Source: RECO01 sp050485385 (GTDB lineage: Bacteria; Pseudomonadota; Alphaproteobacteria; Geminicoccales; Geminicoccaceae). From it: a DNA stretch of 28,272 bases. The position numbers were made by a program, and so were the translations under genes. Below are positions 7,973 through 15,168 of the stretch, piece after piece. The notes under the pieces were generated by a model. It saw only the letters and a program-made list of their open reading frames with translations. It was not told the DNA's origin and did no database searches. The stretch is from the NCBI GenBank assembly GCA_050485385.1, contig JBJHBG010000063.1, positions 1-28,272 of the forward strand. The letters are read 5' to 3'. Every line of letters starts with the position of its first letter. Position 1 is the first letter of the stretch.

Positions 7973-8590
7973 GTGGGCGAGACCGGCGGGGTGAACGACG
8001 TGGTGTTCCGACCGATCCGCGACGCGGCCATGGCCCGGCTCGCGCGACGCGCGATCGATGCGCTGCTGGCCCCCGGCGGCCGGCGCTGGGTCGCGGCCGT
8101 CCTTCGGGCGACGCTGCCGCCGGCGGGGCCGATCCTCGACGTCGGCTCCGGCCCCGTGGCGGTGCTCCGCCGCGCGGATCTCGTCGGCGTCGACCGCGAT
8201 GCCGCGTCGGCCGCGGCGTTCCGGCGCGACGCCCCGGCGGCGATCGCCGATGCTCGGGCGCTGCCCTTCCCGGACGCCGCCTTCGCAGCCGCCTTCGCAG
8301 TCGGCCTCCTGCACCACCTGGACGATGCCGGCGTGCGGCGGGCCCTCGCCGAGATGCACCGCGTCGTGCGGCCGGGTGGCACCCTCGTCGTGCTCGACGG
8401 CGTGCCGCCGGCGCGGCCCCTACGCGCCCCGCTCGCCGCCCTGGTCCGCGCCTTCGACCGCGGCCGGCTGCGTCCCGCCGCCGACCTCCAGGCGCTGCTC
8501 GCGACCGCCGGCGCCTGGACGGTGCGCCGCCAGCGCTACGCCTGGACGGGGCTCGAGGGCCTAGTCGCCGTCGCCACCGTCGGTCGTTAG
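7973..8590 (+). CDS. Class I SAM-dependent methyltransferase (Methyltransf_11 type)
   Basis: A 205-residue small-molecule methyltransferase. ILDVGSGPVAVLRRADLVGV near residues 54-73 forms SAM motif I, with the acidic ribose-binding Asp in VGVDRD. ALPFPDAAFAAAFAVGLLHH near 96-115 is motif II/post-motif, and MHRVVRPGGTLVVLDG near 128 is motif III. GTG at 7973 opens the frame, but GTG at 7991 (before NDVVFRP) is an equally possible start. It is transcribed away from the oxidoreductase, and its last 30 bases overlap the end of the convergent acyltransferase gene. O-methylation of a sugar or polyprenyl intermediate is likely from context only. Confidence 0.8.
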   Translation: MGETGGVNDVVFRPIRDAAMARLARRAIDALLAPGGRRWVAAVLRATLPPAGPILDVGSGPVAVLRRADLVGVDRDAASAAAFRRDAPAAIADARALPFPDAAFAAAFAVGLLHHLDDAGVRRALAEMHRVVRPGGTLVVLDGVPPARPLRAPLAALVRAFDRGRLRPAADLQALLATAGAWTVRRQRYAWTGLEGLVAVATVGR

Positions 8591-9259
8591 CGGGCCGCAG
8601 CTGCCGACCACCCGCGCCGGCACCCCCACCGCCACCGCCTCCGCCGGCACGTCGGCGATGACCACGGCCCCGGCACCGATCGAGGCCCTGGCCCCGATCG
8701 TCACCCCCGGCATGACGATCGCCCCGGCACCGACCGAGGCTCCGGCCCCGATCCGCACCGGCCCGATCAGGATGTCGCGGGCGAGGTGCGCCTCGCTGCC
8801 GCGCGCCTCGTGCACCGAGCCGATGATGCGCACCCCCGGCGACAGGCCGACCTCGGCCTCCAGCACGAGGTCGCGGGCATCCACCACGCAGTGCGGCCCG
8901 ATCCATACCCGGTCGCCGAGCACGCCCCGCCCGTCGAAGCGGCCCTGGACGAAGGCGCCCTCGCCGAGGAACACGCCGGACCCGAACTCCAGCGCCTCCA
9001 GGTGGCGGAACGACGCCCGCGGCGCCACCCGCAGCCCGTCGCCGCAGGTGCTGGCCAGCGCCCGCACCAGGACCCGCCGCATGGTCCAGTCGAACGCCGT
9101 GTGGCCGTCGGCGAAGCGGTCGTAGAGGGCGATCCGCTCGCCCGGTGTCAGGCTGTCCCGGAGGTGGTGGGCCAGCCCCACCTCGTGGGCCGGGTCCGGC
9201 TCCAGCGGCCGCGTGCCGTGCACCGCCGGAACCCGCCGCCATCCCTCGCGTCCCTGCAT
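8561..9259 (-). CDS. Hexapeptide-repeat acyltransferase (serine/maltose acetyltransferase-like)
   Basis: A 232-residue left-handed beta-helix acyltransferase. Hexapeptide turns extend from about residue 80 to 215 (LRVAPRASFRHLEALEFGSG, VLGDRVWIGPHCVVDARDLV, VRIGAGASVGAGAIVMPGVT, IGARASIGAGAVVIADV), closing with the standard AVGVPARVVGS. The helical N-terminal 70 residues (TPGERIALYDRFADGHTAFD) are typical of surface-polysaccharide acetyltransferases. ATG at 9259 is chosen because AGGGGA sits about 7 bases before it; upstream in-frame ATG codons lack such a site. It is separated from the main operon by the methyltransferase and overlaps that gene tail to tail by 30 bases. It probably O- or N-acetylates a glycan. 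Confidence 0.85.
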   Translation of the reverse strand: MQGREGWRRVPAVHGTRPLEPDPAHEVGLAHHLRDSLTPGERIALYDRFADGHTAFDWTMRRVLVRALASTCGDGLRVAPRASFRHLEALEFGSGVFLGEGAFVQGRFDGRGVLGDRVWIGPHCVVDARDLVLEAEVGLSPGVRIIGSVHEARGSEAHLARDILIGPVRIGAGASVGAGAIVMPGVTIGARASIGAGAVVIADVPAEAVAVGVPARVVGSCGPLTTDGGDGD

Positions 9260-9349
9260 GCGGTTCCCCTGCGCGACCCCCGACCGCTCGACCATTGCGC
9301 GCCACGACGAGGCCGCGCAAGGGGATACGCCCGAGCGCACTATCCTCCG

Positions 9350-9377
9350 TTGACGCGCACGCCGGTCACGCTATGAC
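9350..9377 (+). promoter_or_regulatory. Candidate sigma-70 promoter for the VPLPA-type surface protein
   Basis: TTGACG (9350-9355) and TATGAC (9372-9377) are separated by 16 bases. They stand just before a rare AT-rich stretch around 9387-9412 that serves as the 5' leader. The gene starts at 9426 after a GAGGGGG ribosome site. This is a sequence match only. Confidence 0.5.
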
Positions 9378-9425
9378 TGACGAAGCCGTTGAGAAAAATT
9401 AATGACTTGAAGATGTGAGGGGGTC

Positions 9426-11063
9426 GTGTCCAGTCGTTTTGCGGTTGTGCCGTGCCTGCTCGCCCTGCTCCTCCCCGCGACCGCCTCGGCGCAGTTCGTC
9501 GGCGGCGGCGGCAACACCACCTTTTCGGAATCGACCTCCGGGCGCATCGAGTTCGCGCCGGAGACGGTGGTCCAGACCACGACCAGCGCCGCGGCGACGG
9601 GTCTGCTCGGCCGGTTGGAGGGCGGGGCCACCGTGTTCGACCAGACCTTCGACGCCGCCTTCTCAGACCCGGCGGTGCAGGCCGGGGTGGCGGCCGCGCG
9701 CAGCGCGCTGCTTGCCGCCGGTGGCCCGCGCACCTCGATCCTCGCGCCGACCCTCGTCGACACGCGCACCAGCACGACCAGCACGAGCAGTACCCGCTAT
9801 TCGATCGCCGGCCTGACCGACCCGATCCCGGCGGAGCTGTTGCAGCCCTACGGCACCCTCACCGACGGCCTCGAGGAGTTCATGGCGGCGCGCGGGCTCA
9901 CCGTCACCGACACGGGCACGGTCCGCTCCTATCCGGGCATCGCCTCGACGTTCGGCTTCGAGGTGACGGTTGGCCCGGGCGTCGTCCAGACCGGCGACCG
10001 GGGCAACTGCGTGAGCGCGATCGCGAGCCTGCCGTCGTCCTCGGCACCGGTCTGCGCCCCGGCCGATCCCCTGCCCGGCACCGTCCCCTTCGGGGCCACC
10101 AACACCAACACCAACATCGACACGACCTACACCGTCGACGTGACGACCACGGTCGAGACGCGGACGACGGTGGAGGAGGACTACGAGCTTCTGGGCCGGG
10201 TGTGGGAAGTGGCGCAGGGCCAGGTTTCGCCCCAGACCGTCGACTTCGGCGTGGTGCGGGTCGGCGACGCGGCGGCGCCGCAGGCGCTGACCATCACCAA
10301 CGTCGCCCCCGTGGCCGCCTACAACGACACCCTCGCCGCCGCCTTCGAGGGCCTGCCCGCCGGGCCGTTCGGCGGCGAGGGCAGCGTCCAAGGCCTGGGG
10401 GCCGGCGAGAGCGACACGACCAGCATGCGCGTCACCCTCGACACCACGAGCGCCGGCAACTTCGCGCTGACCGGTCCCTTCGTCCGCTTCACCAGCCAGA
10501 ACCCGGAGCTGCCCGACCTCGACCTCGGCACCGCCGACCTCCAGCTCCTCGCCAACGTCCAGGTCCAGGGCCAGGTCAACGACCTCGCCGCCCCGGCCTA
10601 TGCGCTCACCGGCGGCCCGGCGAGCCTTACCGGCGGCCCCGCCACCTTCACCCTCGACCTCGGCACGCTGGCGCCGGACGCAGGCCTGGTCACGCTCGCC
10701 CTCGCCCTCCAGAACGTCGCCGCGGGTGGCCCCCAGGACGACCTTTCCGGCAGCTTCGCGCTGACCGACCTCGCCGGCGTGTTCGGCTTCGCCGGCATCG
10801 ACCCGTTCGCCGACCTGGCCCCGGGCGAGGCCCTGCCGCTCACCCTCACCTTCGACCCCACGGCCGCCGGCCCCGGCCGCTACACGGGCGTGCTGCAACT
10901 CCTGGGCTTCTCCACCTTCCCCGGCCTCGACCCCCTGGCCCTCACCGGCGCCGGCCGGCTGGAGATCGAAGCCGTCGTCACGCCCTTGCCCGTCGCCGCG
11001 TGGTTCTTCCTCTCCGGCCTCGCCGGTCTCGTGCTCCTGCGCCGTAGGCGGGCCGCGGCGTAG
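9426..11063 (+). CDS. Secreted choice-of-anchor protein with VPLPA-type C-terminal sorting signal
   Basis: A 545-residue surface protein. Residues 1-22 are a Sec signal peptide (FAVVPCLLALLLPATASAQ, cleaved near ASA-Q). A Thr/Ser-rich region follows (TRTSTTSTSSTRYS and, later, TNTNTNIDTTYTVDVTTTVE). From about residue 255 there is a beta-rich part beginning VSPQTVDFGVVRVGDAAAPQ and LTITNVAP, the choice-of-anchor D / Ig-like pattern. The last 27 residues are TPLPVAAWFFLSGLAGLVLL plus RRRRAAA: a PLP motif, one hydrophobic helix and a basic tail. This matches the VPLPA-CTERM sorting signal, read by an exosortase/archaeosortase-type enzyme, with Val to Thr and Ala to Val changes in the motif. GTG at 9426 follows GAGGGGG. 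No exosortase gene is in the window. Exact function unknown. Confidence 0.8.
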   Translation: MSSRFAVVPCLLALLLPATASAQFVGGGGNTTFSESTSGRIEFAPETVVQTTTSAAATGLLGRLEGGATVFDQTFDAAFSDPAVQAGVAAARSALLAAGGPRTSILAPTLVDTRTSTTSTSSTRYSIAGLTDPIPAELLQPYGTLTDGLEEFMAARGLTVTDTGTVRSYPGIASTFGFEVTVGPGVVQTGDRGNCVSAIASLPSSSAPVCAPADPLPGTVPFGATNTNTNIDTTYTVDVTTTVETRTTVEEDYELLGRVWEVAQGQVSPQTVDFGVVRVGDAAAPQALTITNVAPVAAYNDTLAAAFEGLPAGPFGGEGSVQGLGAGESDTTSMRVTLDTTSAGNFALTGPFVRFTSQNPELPDLDLGTADLQLLANVQVQGQVNDLAAPAYALTGGPASLTGGPATFTLDLGTLAPDAGLVTLALALQNVAAGGPQDDLSGSFALTDLAGVFGFAGIDPFADLAPGEALPLTLTFDPTAAGPGRYTGVLQLLGFSTFPGLDPLALTGAGRLEIEAVVTPLPVAAWFFLSGLAGLVLLRRRRAAA

Positions 11064-11128
11064 GGCCGGCCCGGGACGCGGTCCGCGGGGCGAGGTCTGC
11101 TCGGCGACCACAAGCACCCATAACCTCG

Positions 11129-11146
11129 CGACCATCGGGATGGTCG
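11129..11146. terminator. Perfect 8-bp hairpin between convergent genes
   Basis: CGACCATC (11129-11136) and GATGGTCG (11139-11146) pair perfectly around two bases, or as a 7-bp stem with a CGGG tetraloop. The hairpin lies 66 bases after the surface-protein stop and 62 bases past the end of the convergent toxin gene. A short pyrimidine/T-mixed stretch follows, not a clean T-run. It may act as a bidirectional terminator. Confidence 0.4.
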
Positions 11147-11207
11147 TTCTGGGTCAGCTTTACTCCTTGCCGAACTCGCCCGTGGCGGATCAAAGGTGAC
11201 GAGCAAG

Positions 11208-11578
11208 CTATGTTCCGGCCAATGGCAGCAGGCGCACGCGGGCGCGGCCGGCGTCGACCGTCAACAACGCTCTGAGCTCCAACTCGATGGACGCGGCGTT
11301 CAGCGCCGCAATGACGATGGCGGCTGCGGCCTCAGGCGTGACGTCATCCGCGCGCAGTTGCACCACGCTCGGCTTGGCACCCTTGGTGACGGCGAGGATC
11401 GCGCCGAAGTCCAGGTCGTGCGTGACGACAACGAAGTCGCCGTTTCTCGCGAAGCTCATGATCTGGGCGTCGGTGCGTCCAGCGGACCGACGGACGACCA
11501 GTGCAGCGCCGCGAAGCCAGCGGCACGGAGGACGCTCACCCATCGCGGGGACAGGTTCATGTCGATCAGCAGCTTCAT
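11208..11578 (-). pseudogene. DUF5615-type PIN-like toxin, interrupted by a one-base frameshift
   Basis: ATG at 11578 gives MKLLIDMNLSPRWVSVLRAA and GFAALHWSSVG, the DUF5615 PIN-like opening with an acidic residue at position 6. At about 11473 the frame is lost. One missing base (two G where three are expected on the plus strand) restores DAQIMSFARNGDFVVVTHDL and DFGAIL, then AKPSVVQLRADDVTPEAAAA, to a stop at 11208. Both halves are otherwise well preserved, so the lesion is recent or a sequencing error. The ATG overlaps the DUF433 antitoxin stop (ATGA). In this family the protein is the presumed RNase partner of a DUF433/VapB45-like antitoxin. As written, it should yield only a short N-terminal peptide. 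Confidence 0.8.
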
Positions 11579-11805
11579 GCCGTCGGCAGTGCGATCTCCC
11601 GCTCCTCCGTGCGCCAGGCGGCGTAGCGAAGGGCTTGAGCGATGTCCTCGCGTTCGAGGTAGGGGTAATCGGCGAGCAGTTCGTCGACCGAGCGCCCAGC
11701 GCCGATCTGCCCCACGATCATGCCCACGGTGACCCTGGTGCCGCGCACGCACGGCCGTCCGCCCATGGTATCGGGGTGCTGCGTGATGCGATCGAGTTCG
11801 TTCAT
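11575..11805 (-). CDS. DUF433 antitoxin (VapB45-like)
   Basis: A 76-residue protein, MNELDRITQHPDTMGGRPCV and then RGTRVTVGMIVGQIGAG, SVDELLADYPYLEREDIAQA, LRYAAW. This is the complete DUF433 winged-helix-like domain with its GxPxxRGTRVxV signature. It serves as the DNA-binding antitoxin of PIN/DUF5615 modules. GGAGG at 11814-11818 lies 8 bases before ATG 11805 but only 2 before the in-frame ATG at 11811, so 11805 is preferred. The stop overlaps the toxin ATG. The integrase ends 54 bases upstream on the same strand, so they may be cotranscribed. The antitoxin is intact although the toxin is frameshifted. Confidence 0.85.
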   Translation of the reverse strand: MNELDRITQHPDTMGGRPCVRGTRVTVGMIVGQIGAGRSVDELLADYPYLEREDIAQALRYAAWRTEEREIALPTA

Positions 11806-11859
11806 CGCCATAGCCTCCAACGGCGGCGATTCGGCCATGGCCGAACCGCCGCAGGGCAA

Positions 11860-12495
11860 TCAGAGATCGACATGCTCGGCGATCGCAAGCGCGTCGTCCA
11901 CCTCGACGCCGAGATAGCGCACCGTGCTCTCGATCTTGGTGTGCCCCAAAAGGATCTGCACGGCCCTGAGGTTCCCCGTCTTGCGGTAGATCAGCGTCGC
12001 CTTGGTCCGGCGCAACGAGGGCATGCCGTATCGGGACGTCTCCAGCCCAACCTCGGCGATCCAGCGGTGGACGAGCCGGGCGTACTGCCGCGCGGTGAGA
12101 TGCTTGGTCCGGTCCCTCCGGCTCGGGAACAGCCAGTCGCTCTCCCGCAACCTGGCCTCGGCGAGCCAGGTAGCGCCGCTGTCCCGGCATTCTTCGGTGA
12201 GCTCGAACTGCACCGGGTGGCCGGTCTTCTTCTGCCGGACCATGGTGCGCGTCCGGAGCCGGCCGCCCGTGCAGACGTCGTCGACCCGAAGGCTGACCAG
12301 GTCGCAGCCCCTGAGCTTGCTGTCGACGGCGAGGTTGAACATCGCGAGGTCGCGGCAGGATCGCCGTTGCTGGAGGCGGCTTCGGACAGCCCAGACCTCG
12401 CGGACTTTCAAGGGTGGCCGCTGACCGATCAGGCGGCCCTCGTTCCACGGCACGTGGGCCGGGCCGGTGGTCGTGTCGGTGGTGATCGTCGACAT
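11860..12495 (-). CDS. Small tyrosine recombinase/integrase, box-II histidine replaced by proline
   Basis: A 211-residue catalytic-domain-only tyrosine recombinase, lacking the usual N-terminal core-binding domain but of normal size for this small clade. Visible residues: Arg62 in SKLRGCDLVSLRVDDV (box I Arg), Lys90 in RQKKTGHPVQF, Arg162 in PSLRRTKATLIY, His185 in LLGHTKIEST and nucleophile Tyr194 in VRYLGVE. The position two before LRR, normally His in HSLRRT, is Pro159. AAAGGAG lies 7 bases before the ATG. Related proteins recombine or resolve mobile DNA. The His to Pro change may reduce activity, although box-II His is not absolutely required in all family members. It sits directly upstream of the toxin-antitoxin pair. 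Confidence 0.85.
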   Translation of the reverse strand: MSTITTDTTTGPAHVPWNEGRLIGQRPPLKVREVWAVRSRLQQRRSCRDLAMFNLAVDSKLRGCDLVSLRVDDVCTGGRLRTRTMVRQKKTGHPVQFELTEECRDSGATWLAEARLRESDWLFPSRRDRTKHLTARQYARLVHRWIAEVGLETSRYGMPSLRRTKATLIYRKTGNLRAVQILLGHTKIESTVRYLGVEVDDALAIAEHVDL

Positions 12496-12852
12496 CGTCG
12501 GGCTCCTTTCCGTTGAGCCCTGACCAGTGTACGCCGAACCGGCAGCGACGCCGCCCGAACCTCCGCGCTCATGGCCACCGCCTTCGGGCGAAGGCTCGCC
12601 AGACGCGGACAGAACCTACTAGCGCGCGGGTTGCCGCAAAGCGACGCATGACGGGTCGTCTGGTGGTGGTGCCGGACACGGGGCACTTCGTCGTCGGTCG
12701 GCGCTGCTGCAGAGCGCCTCTGCTTCGTCTGCGTCCACGGAGGTGATGGAATTTGGGGTTGGGGCGGGGTGGTCATCGGGGTGTGCGGCTATGGTGGAGT
12801 TTGCCGATCTTGACCTGAGCCACGAGGGCTCGACGACCGCCGCTGGGATGGC
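12496..12852. other. Intergenic stretch between integrase and IS256 remnant
   Basis: No gene is supported. Open frames here give Arg-rich, repetitive translations without a ribosome site or recognisable motif. The integrase promoter should lie just upstream of 12495, but I see no convincing -35/-10 pair. The right part may be the decayed left end of the following IS256 element. Confidence 0.4.
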
Positions 12853-13570
12853 GCTTTCGATCTGCCTCGCCTGGGGCGCTGCGGCAGGCCGACGATGGGA
12901 ATTTCCTGCGCGGCGTCGCGGAGACCGTTCTCCAGATCCTCGTGGAAGCCGACGTGGAGGGGGCGCCGGGCGCTCCGAGCGCAGCCGCGAGCGGCCGACC
13001 TGGCGCAACGGGGACTGCGACCGCACGCTCGACACCCGGCTGGGGCAGCTGAGCCTGCGCATCCCGAAGCTGCGAACCGGCAGCTGTCTCGCGCCCCGCC
13101 TCGAAGCCCGCAAGACGGTGACCATCGACAGCGGCCGGATCGAAATCGCGGTGCCGCGCGACCAGCGGTGGAGCTTTACTCCGCACCTCGTCGCCCACCA
13201 GGAGAGCCCAGGACCAGCGCCGATTCCCCGGCTTCGAAGAGACGATCGTCTCGATGTCCGCGCGCGGCATGCGCGTGCGCGAGATCACCGGGCACCGGCG
13301 GAACCTCGAGGGCATCGAGGCCTCGTTCGACCTGATCAGCGCCGTTACGGACGCCGTCCTGGAGGAGATCGCGGCCTAGCCGGGCCGATCGCTGGAGCCG
13401 GTCTATCCCCTGGGCTATTTAGATGCCCTTTGCGCGAAGGTCGACGACGAGAGGCGGGTCCGCCACAAGCCCGTGCCCATCGTGCTCGGGTGGCGCGTGG
13501 ACGTCACCAAGGAGATCCGCGGCCTTGGGCTCGAGCAGAAGGCCTCCGCGCGCTTTCTCGGCGCGTTGCC
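12853..13570 (+). pseudogene. IS256-family transposase remnant with several frameshifts and a stop, possibly chimeric
   Basis: Three frames must be joined. First, ADDGNFLRGVAETVLQILVE then ADVEG (about 12893-12970), an IS256 N-terminal motif. Second, RNGDCDRTLDTRLGQLSLRI then PKLRTGS (about 13010-13085), then RKTVTIDSGRIEIAVPRD. Third, RRFPGFEETIVSMSARGMRV then REITGH and DLISAVTDAVLEEIAA, ending at an in-frame TAG at 13377. After another shift comes LEPVYPLGYLDALCAKVDDE with the first catalytic Asp, and KPVPIVLGWRVDVTKEIRGL. The second half of the catalytic domain is missing. The LRIPKLR and GRIEIAVPRD blocks belong to different IS256 subgroups as I recall them, so the copy may be a fusion of two elements. 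It is non-functional. Confidence 0.75.
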
Positions 13571-13647
13571 TTCGTCGACGGGCCACGGGCTCCCGTCCAT
13601 CACGAGCCTCGCCGACACCGCGTCGGCAGGCAACGGCAACGTAGAAT

Positions 13648-13661
13648 GGGGGCGTGCCCCC
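13648..13661. terminator. GC hairpin downstream of the MFS gene
   Basis: GGGGGC (13648-13653) pairs with GCCCCC (13656-13661) around two bases, or as a 5-bp stem with a CGTG loop. It lies 48-61 bases past the minus-strand MFS stop. Read on the minus strand it is followed by ATTCTA, not a long U-tract. It may terminate the MFS transcript, with weak support. Confidence 0.3.
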
Positions 13662-13708
13662 CCGCGGGCCTTCTTCCCCTTCGTTCGAGCCGCGACCGCG
13701 GCGGGGCT

Positions 13709-14947
13709 TCAGCGTGCCGCCGGGGTCGCGGCGGCGGCGCGGGTGGCGGCGGTGAGGCGGTCGAGGTCGGGAAGGAAGGCGACCAGGAGGCCGATGGCCG
13801 GCAGGAAGGCGCAGGTGCGGAAGGCGAAGGCGAGGCCCTGGGCGTCGGCGAGCCAGCCGACCAGGGCGGCGCCGATGCCGCCCATGCCGAAGGCGAAGCC
13901 GAAGAAGAGGCCCGCCACCATGCCGACGCGGCCGGGCAGGAGTTCCTGGGCGTAGACGATGATCGCCGGAAAGGCCGACGCCATCATCGTGCCGACGAGG
14001 ACGGCGCAGACCACCGTCAAGGGCAGCGGCAAGAACGGCAGGGCGAGGCTGAACGGCAGGACGCCGACGATCGAGAGCCAGAGGATCGGCTTGCGTCCGA
14101 AGCGGTCGCCGAGCGGGCCGCCGATCATGGTGCCGGCGGCGACGGCGCCGAGGAACACGAAGAGGTGGATCTGCGCCACCTGCACGGAGACGCCGAAGCG
14201 CTCGATGAGGAAGAACGTGTAGTAGGAGGCGAAGGCCGCCGCGTAGACGTTCTTGGAGAAGGTCAACGCCAAGAGGATGGCGATGGCCGTGATCACCTTC
14301 GGCCCGTCCACCGGCGAGGGCGGGCGCGTGGCCGTGGCCCGCTTCGGCAGGTCGCGCAGGTGCGCCGCGTACCAACGGCTGACCTGCCAGAGCAACACGA
14401 GGCCGATGCCGGCGAGCAGCGCGAACCACGCGGCGTGCGCCTGCCCGTAGGGCACGACCAGGAGCGCCACGAGCAAGGGTGCGATGGCTTGGCCCGTATT
14501 GCCGCCGACCTGGAACACCGACTGCGCGAAGCCGAACCGGCCGCCGGAGGCGAGCCGGGCCACCCGCGAGGCCTCCGGGTGGAAGACCGAGCTGCCGATG
14601 CCGATCAAGGCGGCCGCCAAGAGCAGGCTGGCGAAGTCGGCGGCGAAGGCCAAAAGGAGGATGCCCGCGCCGGTCGCCAGCATGCCGAAGGGCAGGGAGA
14701 AGGGGCGCGGCCGGCGGTCGGTGGCGATGCCGACCAACGGTTGCAGGACAGAGGCGGTAAGCTGGAAGACGAGGGTGATCAGCCCGATCTGCACGTAGTC
14801 GAGGCCCAAGGGCTCGCGCACCAGCGGGTAGATCGACAACAGCACCGACTGCATGCTGTCGTTGATCAGGTGCCCGGCGCTGACGGCGAGCAGCACCGGC
14901 ATCACCGCCACGCCAGGCGCCCGTGCCGGGACCGTTCCCACCGCCAT
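13709..14947 (-). CDS. MFS transporter, fosmidomycin-resistance (Fsr)-like
   Basis: A 412-residue inner-membrane permease with about 12 hydrophobic segments. VLLAVSAGHLINDSMQSVLL and SIYPLVREPLGLDYVQIGLI at the N-terminus, GIGSSVFHPEASRVARLASG near residue 105 and FGFAQSVFQVGGNTGQAIAP near 128 are hallmarks of the Fsr subgroup. GGPLGDRFGRKPILW near 270 is the mid-molecule MFS motif-A repeat. It probably exports a drug-like or metabolic compound using the proton gradient. ATG at 14947 follows GGGAGG by about 10 bases; the frame is open upstream but lacks similarity. It lies 221 bases after the HpaI-type aldolase on the same strand, separated by a palindromic repeat, so cotranscription is uncertain. 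Confidence 0.88.
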   Translation of the reverse strand: MAVGTVPARAPGVAVMPVLLAVSAGHLINDSMQSVLLSIYPLVREPLGLDYVQIGLITLVFQLTASVLQPLVGIATDRRPRPFSLPFGMLATGAGILLLAFAADFASLLLAAALIGIGSSVFHPEASRVARLASGGRFGFAQSVFQVGGNTGQAIAPLLVALLVVPYGQAHAAWFALLAGIGLVLLWQVSRWYAAHLRDLPKRATATRPPSPVDGPKVITAIAILLALTFSKNVYAAAFASYYTFFLIERFGVSVQVAQIHLFVFLGAVAAGTMIGGPLGDRFGRKPILWLSIVGVLPFSLALPFLPLPLTVVCAVLVGTMMASAFPAIIVYAQELLPGRVGMVAGLFFGFAFGMGGIGAALVGWLADAQGLAFAFRTCAFLPAIGLLVAFLPDLDRLTAATRAAAATPAAR

Positions 14948-15078
14948 GTCGTACTGCCTCCCGCCTTCCGTCCGATCGAGAAACCTAGCGCGCGCGTGCC
15001 GCCGCCACCATCGAACCCGGTGCAGGCCAGCCCCCAGCTGCGAGGAGGGGCGGAAGCGAGCAGGGGAGACTTGATGAT

Positions 15079-15155
15079 CCCCCCTGGAACCCCCCAAGCG
15101 CCGGCAAGGCCGGCGCCACGTGTTTTGGGGGTCGCAGGGGGCCAAAAGCCCCCTG
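15079..15155. repeat. Nested palindromic intergenic repeat (REP/MITE-like), three stems
   Basis: The stretch folds on itself. GCGCCGGC (15098-15105) pairs with GCCGGCGC (15109-15116) around AAG. CCCCCAA (15091-15097) pairs with TTGGGGG (15125-15131). CAGGGGGC (15135-15142) pairs with GCCCCCTG (15148-15155) around CAAAA, and alternatively CCCCCT (15080-15085) pairs with AGGGGG (15136-15141). It lies between the aldolase stop and the MFS start and could act as a terminator, a processing site or a dispersed repeat. No second copy is seen in this window. Confidence 0.6.
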
Positions 15156-15168
15156 GGCCTTCGCTTCC

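Noticed and set aside
9452..11047. A second plus-strand open frame of 531 codons inside the surface-protein gene
   Set aside because: The translation is Arg/Pro/His-rich without signal peptide or domain, whereas the overlapping frame has a signal peptide, choice-of-anchor domain and sorting tail.
9663..11135. A 490-codon minus-strand frame opposite the surface-protein gene
   Set aside because: It gives Gly/Glu/Arg-rich text with no motif, typical antisense of a codon-biased GC-rich gene.
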